A stretch of 64,000 nucleotides of DNA from an uncultured Eubacteriales bacterium. GTDB taxonomy: Bacteria; Bacillota_A; Clostridia; Oscillospirales; Oscillospiraceae. The DNA lies in contig ONPY01000003.1 of the NCBI GenBank assembly GCA_900319835.1, positions 1-64,000 of the forward strand, given 5' to 3'. Shown in pieces: positions 1 through 7,206 of this stretch. Under the pieces are notes generated by a model that searched no databases, had not been told where the DNA came from, and saw only the letters and a list, made by a program, of their open reading frames with translations. The translations under genes were made by a program, and so were the position numbers. Each line of letters begins with the position of its first letter. Positions within the stretch are counted from its first letter, which is position 1.

Positions 1-214
1 AACAAAAACCGGGCTCTTTGGAGTCCGGTTTTTGTGTTGTGGGATATTTCGATATCAAAAAGAGGCTGCCGCATTTTTTTCTTAATGCGACAGCCCCCTC
101 TTTAAACTCCTTCAGCAATCCTGCCAGACTGCCCTGTCCGCAGTTAAAGGAGTTGACCTGTGCCTGGTTGGCATATTGTATAGCTCTTTCGATTCTTTCT
201 TCTTTACGCGTCAT
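1..214 (-). pseudogene. Possible truncated small protein gene, open to window edge
   Basis: On the minus strand an ATG at 214 follows a good GGAGGT ribosome binding site. It opens a frame beginning MTRKEERIERAIQYANQ and containing NCGQGSLAG. The frame reads without a stop through a terminator-like hairpin (64-75 / 84-95, T-tract on the minus strand) and the hairpin at 4-33, to the window edge. Reading through its own terminator suggests a 5' fragment joined by deletion to a terminator. The NCxQ stretch faintly recalls the C-GCAxxG-C-C family, members of which occur near related radical SAM clusters. This assignment is a guess; function unknown. Confidence 0.3.
4..33. terminator. Bidirectional intrinsic terminator
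   Basis: Stem AAAAACCGG / CCGGTTTTT with an inner CTC/GAG pair and a 4-nt loop. The A- and T-tracts let it work on either strand. It probably ends a gene located left of the window. Confidence 0.6.
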
Positions 215-502
215 TTCAGTACCTCCACAGAACTTGTCGTTTAAATGTAATTGATGAACACGCCTTTGTTACACAATAACCATATCCGATATAAGTTTTC
301 GTGCAAGCGGAATTCGGTCCCGCTTGTACTGCCTTGTGACCGAATATAGCCAGTGATTACGGTCGGGAAATGATACGATTTTCACAAAGATTTTCAGGTG
401 CCTGCAGGCGGAAAATACAGGGCTGCATGCACATGTACAGTTGTAAAAACAGCGAACCGGATTGCCCGGTTTGCACCTTACAGCAGGAAAGGAGCGGATC
501 CT
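215..502. other. Non-coding leader of the radical-SAM cluster
   Basis: This stretch of about 290 nt lies between a divergent minus-strand start and the first gene of the plus-strand cluster. It should hold the cluster promoter. I see no clear -35/-10 pair with standard spacing and no recognisable riboswitch core. A short inverted element around GTGCCTGCAGGC (about 398-410) is the only structure noted. Confidence 0.3.
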
Positions 503-748
503 ATGAATATTGTACTGACAGATGATGTGCTCTCAAGCCTTGAGGAGCTCGGAGTAACACAGGAGGATGTCAAAGAAGTTGTTGAGTATGCGGAGTCCAC
601 TCAGAAACTTTTCGACGATGACGGAAACAATCTTGGAAAGAAGAGACTGGAGGCAATGACTGTCTACGCAGAATACAAGGTGGACGGTGATACCGCCGCA
701 GTCAGCAGGGTATATAAGCACAGAATCTCTCTGCAGGAGGATGATTGA
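503..748 (+). CDS. Small conserved protein at head of radical-SAM cluster
   Basis: This 81-aa acidic, cysteine-free protein has no signal peptide or membrane segment. The ATG at 503 follows AAAGGAGCGG, a strong ribosome binding site; longer in-frame starts upstream lack one. The N-terminal half looks helical (LTDDVLSSLEELGVTQEDV), followed by a probable beta-rich half (TVYAEYKVDGDTAAVSRVYKHR). From memory, similar short proteins sit beside the DVU_1556/DVU_1557-type methyltransferase and redox genes in other anaerobes. That suggests an accessory role in the same pathway. Its function is not known and I do not assign one. Confidence 0.7.
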   Translation: MNIVLTDDVLSSLEELGVTQEDVKEVVEYAESTQKLFDDDGNNLGKKRLEAMTVYAEYKVDGDTAAVSRVYKHRISLQEDD

Positions 749-878
749 TACCAGTGTCTTTGTCCCTGCAGGAATGCAGGATTGTCAGTAAAGGCACAAT
801 GCCGGCTGTAAGCGTATATGCGGCCGGCAGCAGCGCAGTAAGCCGCGGCGCGGATGTCTGCGGCAGAAAGGAAAGACC

Positions 879-1070
879 ATGGCCGATTGGAAATGCAGTA
901 AGTGCAACGTGGAAATGGAAGAGGTTGAGGATATCAAGATGATCTTCGGAGAGCTTGATCTTCCTCCGGCAAAGGGATATCGCTGCCCGGTCTGCGGCGT
1001 TGAATATCTGGATGGAGATTACGTGACGGAGGAACTGGCTTCCGTCGAGCAGATGCTGGAAGGAAAGTAA
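879..1070 (+). CDS. Two-CxxC mini redox/zinc-ribbon protein (DVU_1557-like)
   Basis: This 63-aa protein has an N-terminal CSKC knuckle (residues 6-9) and a second CPVC knuckle (about 36-39), the pattern of a zinc ribbon or rubredoxin-like metal site. It matches what I remember of the DVU_1557 family of small redox proteins found with TrsS-type radical SAM enzymes. It starts at an ATG preceded by AGAAAGGAAAG and ends 7 nt before the methyltransferase gene, so the two are probably co-transcribed. A role as electron carrier or metal-binding accessory is inferred from motif and context. The gap before it (749-878) holds only a GC-rich inverted repeat, GCCGGC / GCCGGC. Confidence 0.7.
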   Translation: MADWKCSKCNVEMEEVEDIKMIFGELDLPPAKGYRCPVCGVEYLDGDYVTEELASVEQMLEGK

Positions 1071-1077
1071 GGGAAAA

Positions 1078-1827
1078 ATGACAGAACCTATACCGCTGTC
1101 ACTGGCTTTTCAGAACAGACCCGGGAGATTCCGGCTCTTAAAAAAAGGAGTCGAGAGGACCGGATGGACAGGACAGGACCTCCGCCTTCTGGAAGCGGGC
1201 TGTTCGGTCGGTGACGCATCTTCCATGATGTCCGGAGAGATGGGATTTGACGTGACGGCATTTGACCATGAGCCGGCATTGGTCGGGGAGGCAGTGCGCC
1301 TTCACGGGACCGGCAGCAGGCTTCATTTTGATGTGTTGGATGCGGCAGATCTCCCTTACAAAGATGCATCCTTTGACGGGCTCTACTGTGAGGCGGCCTT
1401 TTCTCCGATGACAGACAAGAGAGGAGCGCTGGCAGAATACGGCAGGGTTCTGAAGCCGGGAAGCCTCATTCTGATGAATGATTTTGTGATCCGGCACGAC
1501 GCCGATGACGAGGTGCGCGAGGAACTTGTCCACATTCCGTGCTTTGCCGGCGTACAGACAAAAGAATGTTATGAAGAGCTTTTCGGACAGGCGGGATTTG
1601 CCCTGGAAGGCTTTTATGAAGAATACGGCGAACTGCTTGGCGTGACAGCCTGGCTGTGCAGAGTCTATAAGGTAAAACCAAATGAAATCGGGGGATACCT
1701 GAGCCGGTATTTTCATATCGGATTCCCCGGTGCAGTGTGCGGGACAGCAGGTTCGGCAAGTAAAAGGGGTGTTTTTTTCAAAAAGACAGATTTGTCATAC
1801 TGCCAGATGGTTTTCAGAAAGCTCTGA
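1078..1827 (+). CDS. Class I SAM-dependent methyltransferase (DVU_1556-like)
   Basis: This 249-aa protein has the Rossmann-fold methyltransferase signature: motif I LLEAGCSVGD (about residues 37-46), an acidic strand end FDVTAFDHEP, and GRVLKPGSLILMNDF as the later core strand. Length and the C-terminal extension fit the DVU_1556-type methyltransferases that accompany TrsS-like radical SAM proteins. The substrate is unknown. It lies between the mini redox protein and dihydrolipoyl dehydrogenase with short gaps, which supports one operon. Generic methylation of a pathway intermediate is the safest reading. Confidence 0.75.
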   Translation: MTEPIPLSLAFQNRPGRFRLLKKGVERTGWTGQDLRLLEAGCSVGDASSMMSGEMGFDVTAFDHEPALVGEAVRLHGTGSRLHFDVLDAADLPYKDASFDGLYCEAAFSPMTDKRGALAEYGRVLKPGSLILMNDFVIRHDADDEVREELVHIPCFAGVQTKECYEELFGQAGFALEGFYEEYGELLGVTAWLCRVYKVKPNEIGGYLSRYFHIGFPGAVCGTAGSASKRGVFFKKTDLSYCQMVFRKL

Positions 1828-1876
1828 ACTGACAGGCTTCTCATGCTGATGACAGAGAAAGGAAGGGTGATTTCTC

Positions 1877-3274
1877 ATGTATGAATATGATGTAGTGGCG
1901 ATCGGAGCAGGCTCCGGCGGATGTGCATCCTGTATGCGCAGTGTCGATAACGGAAAGAAAAAGGTGGCTCTGGTCGAGTACCGCAAGGGCGGCACAGGCG
2001 GAACCTGTGTATCCCGCGGATGCATTCCGACCAAGGCACTTTTGAGATCTGCCGAAGTTTATGCAGAGGTCAAGAACGCCAAGAAGCTGGGCATCCTGGT
2101 CGATGGGGCCCGTCCCGATATGAAGGCCATCCAGAAGGGAAAGAATCAGGTGGTCACCCAGCTCAAGTTCGGACTTGACAATTTCCTGCTCAAATCCAGA
2201 GGTGTAAAGCGCATCACCGGCAAGGCCCGCCTTCTTGATCCCCACACCATCGAGATCACAGACGGCGACAAAGTATCTCAGATCACTGCCGAGAATATCA
2301 TTATCGCGACCGGCAGCGAAGCGGTCCGCATCCCCGTCTTCAACATCGACGGCAAAAAGATCATGACCAGTGACGAGCTGCTCAACATTGACTATCTTCC
2401 CAAGAGCATCGTGATCGCGGGCGCAGGCGTTGTCGGCATGGAGATCGCTTATCTGCTCCGGACACTGGATGTGGAAGTAACGGTCTGCGACCTGGCTCCC
2501 CAGGTCCTTCCCCTGGTCCGCGACAAGGATACAGTAGATGCCGTCAAGAAGACCATGGAAAAATACGGGATCAAGTTCTACCTGGGCCAGGGCATCAATG
2601 AGATGCATGTCGACGAAGAGGACCAGGTCGTCTGCACACTGGCGGACGAAACCGTGATCAAAGCAGAGATCGGCCTTGTCGCAGTCGGCAGAGCGATCAA
2701 TGTCAAGGGAATCGGACTCGAGGAGCTCGGCATTGAGCAGGGTCCCAAGGGTGTGATCCTGGTCAATGAAAAGATGCAGACCAATATCCCTAATATCTAT
2801 GCCGTCGGTGATATTACCATGGGTCCCCAGCTCTCCCACAAGGCGCAGAAGCAGGGCCTCACCGCGGCGGACAATATCTGCGGGATCGAGAGCCGCATCA
2901 ATATGGATGTAATTCCTTCCGCAACCTTCATTCAGCCCGAAGTCGCCACTGTCGGCTTGACAGATGCCGAGGCACAGGAGAAGGGATACGAGACTCTGGT
3001 CGCAAAGAAGGCTTTCTCTTCCAACGAAAAGGCACTTTCCATGAGAGAGACCAACGGCTTCATCAAGGTCGTTGCGGACAAGAATAGTCACAGGATTCTG
3101 GGCACCATCGTCTTCGGTCCCCAGGGCTCTGTCCTGATCGAGGAATTCTCTCTTGCCATTGAAAAGGGTCTCAGTCTGGAGGATATCGCGCTCAGCATTC
3201 ATGCCCACCCGACACTTTCCGAACTGGCCATGGAGACCTGCAAGCTTGCGCTGGGCCTGGCATTTGATAAATAA
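1877..3274 (+). CDS. lpdA: Dihydrolipoyl dehydrogenase (E3)
   Basis: This 465-aa flavoprotein would oxidise dihydrolipoyl groups with NAD+. It has the FAD site GAGSGG near the N-terminus, the redox disulfide in GTCVSRGCIPTK (Cys44 and Cys49), a second dinucleotide fold AGAGVVGME (about 180), YAVGDITMGPQLSHKA, and the C-terminal catalytic HAHPTLSE. Full length for the family. No pyruvate-dehydrogenase E1/E2 or glycine-cleavage P/T genes are nearby. The likely partner is the free-standing lipoyl-domain protein at 4084-4371. The codon choice here is richer in GC-ending codons than in the flanking genes, hinting that the gene was recruited separately. Confidence 0.93.
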   Translation: MYEYDVVAIGAGSGGCASCMRSVDNGKKKVALVEYRKGGTGGTCVSRGCIPTKALLRSAEVYAEVKNAKKLGILVDGARPDMKAIQKGKNQVVTQLKFGLDNFLLKSRGVKRITGKARLLDPHTIEITDGDKVSQITAENIIIATGSEAVRIPVFNIDGKKIMTSDELLNIDYLPKSIVIAGAGVVGMEIAYLLRTLDVEVTVCDLAPQVLPLVRDKDTVDAVKKTMEKYGIKFYLGQGINEMHVDEEDQVVCTLADETVIKAEIGLVAVGRAINVKGIGLEELGIEQGPKGVILVNEKMQTNIPNIYAVGDITMGPQLSHKAQKQGLTAADNICGIESRINMDVIPSATFIQPEVATVGLTDAEAQEKGYETLVAKKAFSSNEKALSMRETNGFIKVVADKNSHRILGTIVFGPQGSVLIEEFSLAIEKGLSLEDIALSIHAHPTLSELAMETCKLALGLAFDK

Positions 3275-3383
3275 GAAACGGCAATTACAGAAAATCTGAA
3301 TGCGGCGGGAGATCTCGTTTTTTGACCGCAGGCGGGTTTTGGCAGCCCGGATCATGCAGGTTGAGCATGACGGAAAAACGGAA

Positions 3384-3412
3384 CGGACAGGGAAGACGTC
3401 TTTCCCTGTCCG
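3384..3412 (+). terminator. Hairpin after dihydrolipoyl dehydrogenase gene
   Basis: CGGACAGGGAA pairs with TTCCCTGTCCG around an AGACGTC-type loop. The following CTCATTTCTATT is only weakly T-rich, so it may be partial termination or mRNA stabilisation inside the cluster. Confidence 0.5.
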
Positions 3413-3417
3413 CTCAT

Positions 3418-3457
3418 TTCTATTCCTGATAAAACTATTCTATTCCAGATAAAACTA
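3418..3457 (+). repeat. 20-bp tandem repeat upstream of the second sub-operon
   Basis: Two head-to-tail 20-nt copies of TTCTATTCCNGATAAAACTA differ at one base and lie between the hairpin and the first DUF5714-like gene. They could be a tandem regulator site or overlap a promoter (GATAAAACTAT resembles a -10 region). Confidence 0.7.
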
Positions 3458-3487
3458 TAGGCAAAAACCGTACTTGGCAGAAGGTGA

Positions 3488-4087
3488 ATGATGGCACATA
3501 ACATTGTTTTAAAGGAAGAAGTATATCAGCTTATTACAGAGAAATGTCTGCAGTTTTACAGGGAAGGACGCAGGGATATCTTCGGGATGCAGCAGGAAGT
3601 CATGGACCTGCCGGAAATACCCATGCATTATCCCTATCATCACTACATTGTACCGGCGGTCCTTCTGACAGCCGCGGATGTATATAAGGGGAAAACGGAG
3701 GACGTCCTCCGCACAGAATTGGCGGCCGCAGAGGAACGGGCCAAAAATGTACTGGGCGGTTTCTGCGGATTCTATGGCACCTGCGGCGCAGCGGTCGGTG
3801 TCGGCATCTTTTTCAGTGTGTTCACGAACTCTTCGCCGGTATCAAAAGATAACTGGGCGGCCTGCAACCGGGCGACGGCAGATGCGCTGCACAGGATCTC
3901 TGAGATCGAAGGATCCCGCTGCTGCAAGCGTGTCTCTTTCCAGGCCCTGTATTCCGCCGCAGAATCCATGAAGGAAAAACTGCAGATCGAGGTTGAGGTG
4001 GATGACAATGTGACATGTCATTACAGCCATCGCAATCTGGATTGCAAGAGGACAGAGTGTCCATTCTTCAAGGAGGCGGAATCATGA
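3488..4087 (+). CDS. DUF5714-like cysteine-rich protein, copy 1
   Basis: This 199-aa protein has an HYPYHHYIVPAVLLTA segment, a glycine/cysteine core GFCGFYGTCGAAVGVG (about residues 91-106), a paired-cysteine SRCCKR, and a C-terminal CHYSHRNLDC...CPFF cysteine cluster. These match my recollection of DUF5714, a domain found with Tes-like radical SAM enzymes; the cysteines suggest a metal or Fe-S site. A paralog lies at 10121-10714. ATG at 3488 or 3491 both fit the AAGGTG ribosome binding site. Its stop overlaps the start of the lipoyl-carrier gene (ATGA). No biochemical function is known to me. Confidence 0.65.
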   Translation: MMAHNIVLKEEVYQLITEKCLQFYREGRRDIFGMQQEVMDLPEIPMHYPYHHYIVPAVLLTAADVYKGKTEDVLRTELAAAEERAKNVLGGFCGFYGTCGAAVGVGIFFSVFTNSSPVSKDNWAACNRATADALHRISEIEGSRCCKRVSFQALYSAAESMKEKLQIEVEVDDNVTCHYSHRNLDCKRTECPFFKEAES

Positions 4088-4371
4088 GGGTTCCTGTTAC
4101 AACACCTGCTGAGATCATGCCCGATAAAATCCCCGGACTGGAATGTGAGTGCCAGAACCATCCGGTGGATCTGGCACTGGAGCCTGCCTTTATCACCTGG
4201 CTCAAGAAAGTCGGCGAGCCGGTGGCGGAAGGAGAGCCTCTGCTGGAGGGCGAATGCCAGAAACGGATCCTGACCTTCCCCGCTCCCTGCAGCGGAGTCC
4301 TTGCGGAGATCCTGGTGGAGGATGGAAAGATGGCCTCCCCCGGACAAATCCTGGGGTACATCGCAATATGA
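4084..4371 (+). CDS. Free-standing lipoyl-carrier protein
   Basis: This 95-aa protein is essentially one biotinyl/lipoyl domain. It has VGEPVAEGEPLLEGE followed by QK (Lys60) where the lipoylated lysine of the usual DKA turn sits, then APCSGVLAEILVEDG and PGQILGYI. The turn reads CQKR rather than TDKA, so the lysine is kept but the neighbours differ. No catalytic E2 domain is attached. The start overlaps the upstream stop (ATGA) and its own stop overlaps the next start (ATGA), so the three genes are translationally coupled. With the nearby dihydrolipoyl dehydrogenase it may form a swinging-arm redox or acyl carrier. GcvH is less likely at this length and context. Confidence 0.75.
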   Translation: MRVPVTTPAEIMPDKIPGLECECQNHPVDLALEPAFITWLKKVGEPVAEGEPLLEGECQKRILTFPAPCSGVLAEILVEDGKMASPGQILGYIAI

Positions 4372-5753
4372 CGGCAATAAAGACGAGCCCGGCTCTGAAA
4401 GACTCGGAAATCCGGGAATTCTTCGAATATTTTGAGATACCGCAAAGTGACCGGATTGTATCAGCCTTCAGGGACTGCTGTGCCTACTGGAATCTGACGG
4501 GCGCAGACCTTGACCGGGCGATGCGGATGGCGGGGCGCTATCACCGCACGGCACTGCCATCCGTGCGGCGGATTCTCGGGATCTACCTGCGGGAGTGGAT
4601 AGCACCTTTTGACAGGGGCTTTTCCCGGCGTGTCTATTACAATGTCCCGGGCACGATTACTTTTATGTACCTGCTCAGGAGATACCTGGAACCGGAACAC
4701 AGGGAATCCCGATTTGAGAACAAGGAGGATTGCTCTGTCTATGCGGGGTCTCCGGATTTTATCAGTATGGTCGTCCTCTACGGACTTTTCGGGAGAAAAA
4801 CCCGTATTGAGACGGGAAACTGCAGGCACTGCGCGGTGAATCTCATGCGGGCAGCCCTTATGGAGGATCCTGCTTATCCGCCGGCAGATCTGCAGATCTC
4901 CTTCGGTTTCACCTGTGACGAGGCGACCAGGCAGGACGCGATGACAAAAGCTGCCGGTGAAGATCTGCTGCGGATTTTTGTCATGAATCCGGTCCGCAGT
5001 GAAAAATCCCCTGCCTATATTGAACAAGTGCTTCGCCGGGCGCTTTCGGAGATACAGAGTAAATTCGGACTTCCCGCCATGCAGCCTGCAGAGATGACGG
5101 AAATATATCGTGTTTATAAGAGTGCCAGATTCCGTCTGGCAGTAAAGGTGCATCAGATCATCGATCATGTGTCGCGGTGCGGTAAGTTCCGGATTACCAA
5201 CAACGATATTGTTTTTCTGGAGTCGCTTCTGATCACATCCTTTCAATGCGGCATGGAGTATATCGAAGAGACGCTGTCTGCTCTTCTGAAAGAAATCAAA
5301 GAAGACACAGCGGCAGATGTGCGCGCGGTCCGGAATCGTTTTTGTGTCTATTACACGCCGATCTGCAATCCGGACTACGGGGAAGTGATGGAGGAGAACG
5401 GAATCGCCCTTCTCGACCACACGGCCTTCTCCAATAATGCCCTGGTCACAGGCAGCAGGGATCCCTGTAAAGATGCCTCCCTGGAGGCGATGGGCATGCT
5501 GATTGCGGGGCAGGCCGTGAAGGAAGGGGAAAAGATCGCGGATCTGATCCTGCGCAAAAAACTGGACGGCTTTGTGTCGGGGATGTTTGCCTTTGACCGC
5601 TGGATGGGCATGCAGCAGCACCAGCTCAAAACCATCATCGAGGACAGGACAGGGAAAAGGGTCTTTCTCTACGACACGGATTTCTGGAATCAGGAATCCT
5701 TTTCCAGGGACCGCATGGAGACGGCGGTGGAGACACTCAGCTATATGCTGTAA
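4368..5753 (+). CDS. 2-hydroxyacyl-CoA dehydratase (HgdB/BcrC)-like protein
   Basis: This 461-aa protein looks like a divergent member of the 2-hydroxyacyl-CoA dehydratase / benzoyl-CoA reductase subunit family. The best evidence is the C-terminal half: FCVYYTPICNPDYGEV, GMFAFDRWMGMQQHQLK and VFLYDTDFWNQESFSRDR resemble the family's terminal Rossmann-like lobe. Cysteines at NCRHC and FTCDE may bind a cluster, but the canonical spacing is not clear. The family uses an ATP-driven HgdC activator, and one (truncated) is encoded at 10752. Its start overlaps the lipoyl gene (ATGA). The same superfamily includes the clostridial plasmalogen-forming reductase, so lipid or acyl-CoA reduction are both possible. 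Confidence 0.65.
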   Translation: MTAIKTSPALKDSEIREFFEYFEIPQSDRIVSAFRDCCAYWNLTGADLDRAMRMAGRYHRTALPSVRRILGIYLREWIAPFDRGFSRRVYYNVPGTITFMYLLRRYLEPEHRESRFENKEDCSVYAGSPDFISMVVLYGLFGRKTRIETGNCRHCAVNLMRAALMEDPAYPPADLQISFGFTCDEATRQDAMTKAAGEDLLRIFVMNPVRSEKSPAYIEQVLRRALSEIQSKFGLPAMQPAEMTEIYRVYKSARFRLAVKVHQIIDHVSRCGKFRITNNDIVFLESLLITSFQCGMEYIEETLSALLKEIKEDTAADVRAVRNRFCVYYTPICNPDYGEVMEENGIALLDHTAFSNNALVTGSRDPCKDASLEAMGMLIAGQAVKEGEKIADLILRKKLDGFVSGMFAFDRWMGMQQHQLKTIIEDRTGKRVFLYDTDFWNQESFSRDRMETAVETLSYML

Positions 5754-5768
5754 AGAAGGCGGATAAAA

Positions 5769-7142
5769 ATGCCGCGGAAGAGGATGTCGGAGGATAAGGT
5801 TTTGAAGGGTGAAATCCTGCTCCATACAGAGAGTATATGTCCGGAGTGTCTGAAAAGAATTCCGGCCCGTTATGTCGAGGACGAGGGAAAAGTCTTTATG
5901 GAAAAAGACTGTCCTGAGCACGGAGCCTTTCGCACACTGGTCTGGAGCGATGCAAAGGGATACGCGGACTGGATGAGTCAGTCTGTCCATGCCATGAAAA
6001 CGCAGGACGTGGAACCTGTCCTGCACGGATGTCCCTATGACTGCGGCCTGTGCGGAGAGCATGAGGGAAAGACATGTACGGCGGTTCTGGAGATCACTTA
6101 TCGCTGCAACATGCACTGTGAGATCTGCTTTGCTGACACGGCAAAGCACTGCTATGAACCGGACCTGGCCAAAATCCGCAGAATGTACGAGACGGCCTAT
6201 CGCTTCGGCGGGGACTGTTCCATCCAGCTCTCCGGCGGTGAACCCACCATGCGGGAGGATATTTTTGACATTCTGAGAATGGGAAAAGAGATGCATTTTT
6301 CTCATATTCAGGTCAATACCAACGGGATCCGTCTGGCAGAGGAAGCTGATTACGCGTACAGGCTCAAGGCAGCCGGTGCGGATCTGATCTATCTGCAGTT
6401 CGACAGCCTGCGCGACGAGGTTTATAAGATCACACGCGGCAGGGAAATCGCAGACATCAAGTTCCGCGCGATCGAAAACTGCGCGGCGGCCGGAATCGGC
6501 GTCATGCTGGTGCCCGTCATGATAAAAGGCGTCAACGACGGGGAGATCGGTGCACTGGTGGAATTTGCCAAGGCCCATATGCCGACTGTCAAGGGGATCC
6601 ATTTCCAGCCGGTCAGCTATTTCGGCCGTTATCCCGACCGGGAAGGCAGACAGGTCTGGGGGCATATGAACCTGGCGGATGTGATGCGGGAACTGGAGCG
6701 GCAGACCAGGGGAGAACTGAAGCAGACAGATATGGTGCCGCGCAAAAAGTATGATGCCCACTGTGCCTTCAGCAGTGCCTATTTCCTGGATGAAAACAAG
6801 GTTCTGCGGGCCATCACCGGAAAAGGCCAAAATACCAACATTCCCTCATCGACAGATTTTTCGGCAAAGACCAACACCTTTACCAACAGGTTCTGGCGCC
6901 AGCCCCAGGAGAAAAAAGAACCTGCGGCCCACAGGATGGACATGCGGGGCTTTATAAAGCGCCTGCGCGATTATACATTGACTGTTTCCGGTATGGGCTT
7001 TCAGGATGCCTACAACCTGGATCTGGGACGGCTCAGGGGATGCTGCGTACACGTCATCACCGATGATGAAAAAGCGATCCCCCTCTGCGCTTTCCACCTG
7101 ACCGGTAATTCCGGAAAACGTCTCTATGGCAACGGAAAATAG
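5769..7142 (+). CDS. Radical SAM protein, Tes/TrsS-like, copy 1
   Basis: This 457-aa enzyme has an N-terminal zinc-ribbon-like part (CPEC at 24-27, CPEH at 48-51), an extra cysteine motif CPYDCGLC (88-95) and the radical SAM cluster motif CNMHCEIC (Cys113, 117, 120). SGGEPTMRED and FQPVSYFGRYP follow. This order is that of the family including archaeal tetraether synthase and bacterial TrsS. In TrsS a selenocysteine can occur in the extra motif; here all positions are Cys codons. The substrate is unknown. It starts 15 nt after the dehydratase-like gene and is followed by a paralog. Confidence 0.8.
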   Translation: MPRKRMSEDKVLKGEILLHTESICPECLKRIPARYVEDEGKVFMEKDCPEHGAFRTLVWSDAKGYADWMSQSVHAMKTQDVEPVLHGCPYDCGLCGEHEGKTCTAVLEITYRCNMHCEICFADTAKHCYEPDLAKIRRMYETAYRFGGDCSIQLSGGEPTMREDIFDILRMGKEMHFSHIQVNTNGIRLAEEADYAYRLKAAGADLIYLQFDSLRDEVYKITRGREIADIKFRAIENCAAAGIGVMLVPVMIKGVNDGEIGALVEFAKAHMPTVKGIHFQPVSYFGRYPDREGRQVWGHMNLADVMRELERQTRGELKQTDMVPRKKYDAHCAFSSAYFLDENKVLRAITGKGQNTNIPSSTDFSAKTNTFTNRFWRQPQEKKEPAAHRMDMRGFIKRLRDYTLTVSGMGFQDAYNLDLGRLRGCCVHVITDDEKAIPLCAFHLTGNSGKRLYGNGK

Positions 7143-7206
7143 GCACAAAACCGGCAAATGAAAATGCGCCGCATTTTGCGCCATATTGAAAGCAGGAGGA
7201 GCCCGG

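Noticed and set aside
215..502. Riboswitch upstream of the radical-SAM cluster
   Set aside because: I looked for cobalamin, SAM, TPP and molybdenum-cofactor type cores. No conserved core or pairing pattern was convincing.
4461..6830. Very long open frame (789 codons) on the minus strand
   Set aside because: It is antisense to the HgdB-like and radical SAM genes, which have clear family motifs. It has no ribosome binding site and no recognisable domain.
5769..7142. Selenocysteine in the TrsS-like radical SAM protein
   Set aside because: Members of this group can use in-frame TGA, but here every relevant position is an ordinary Cys codon and no TGA interrupts the frame.
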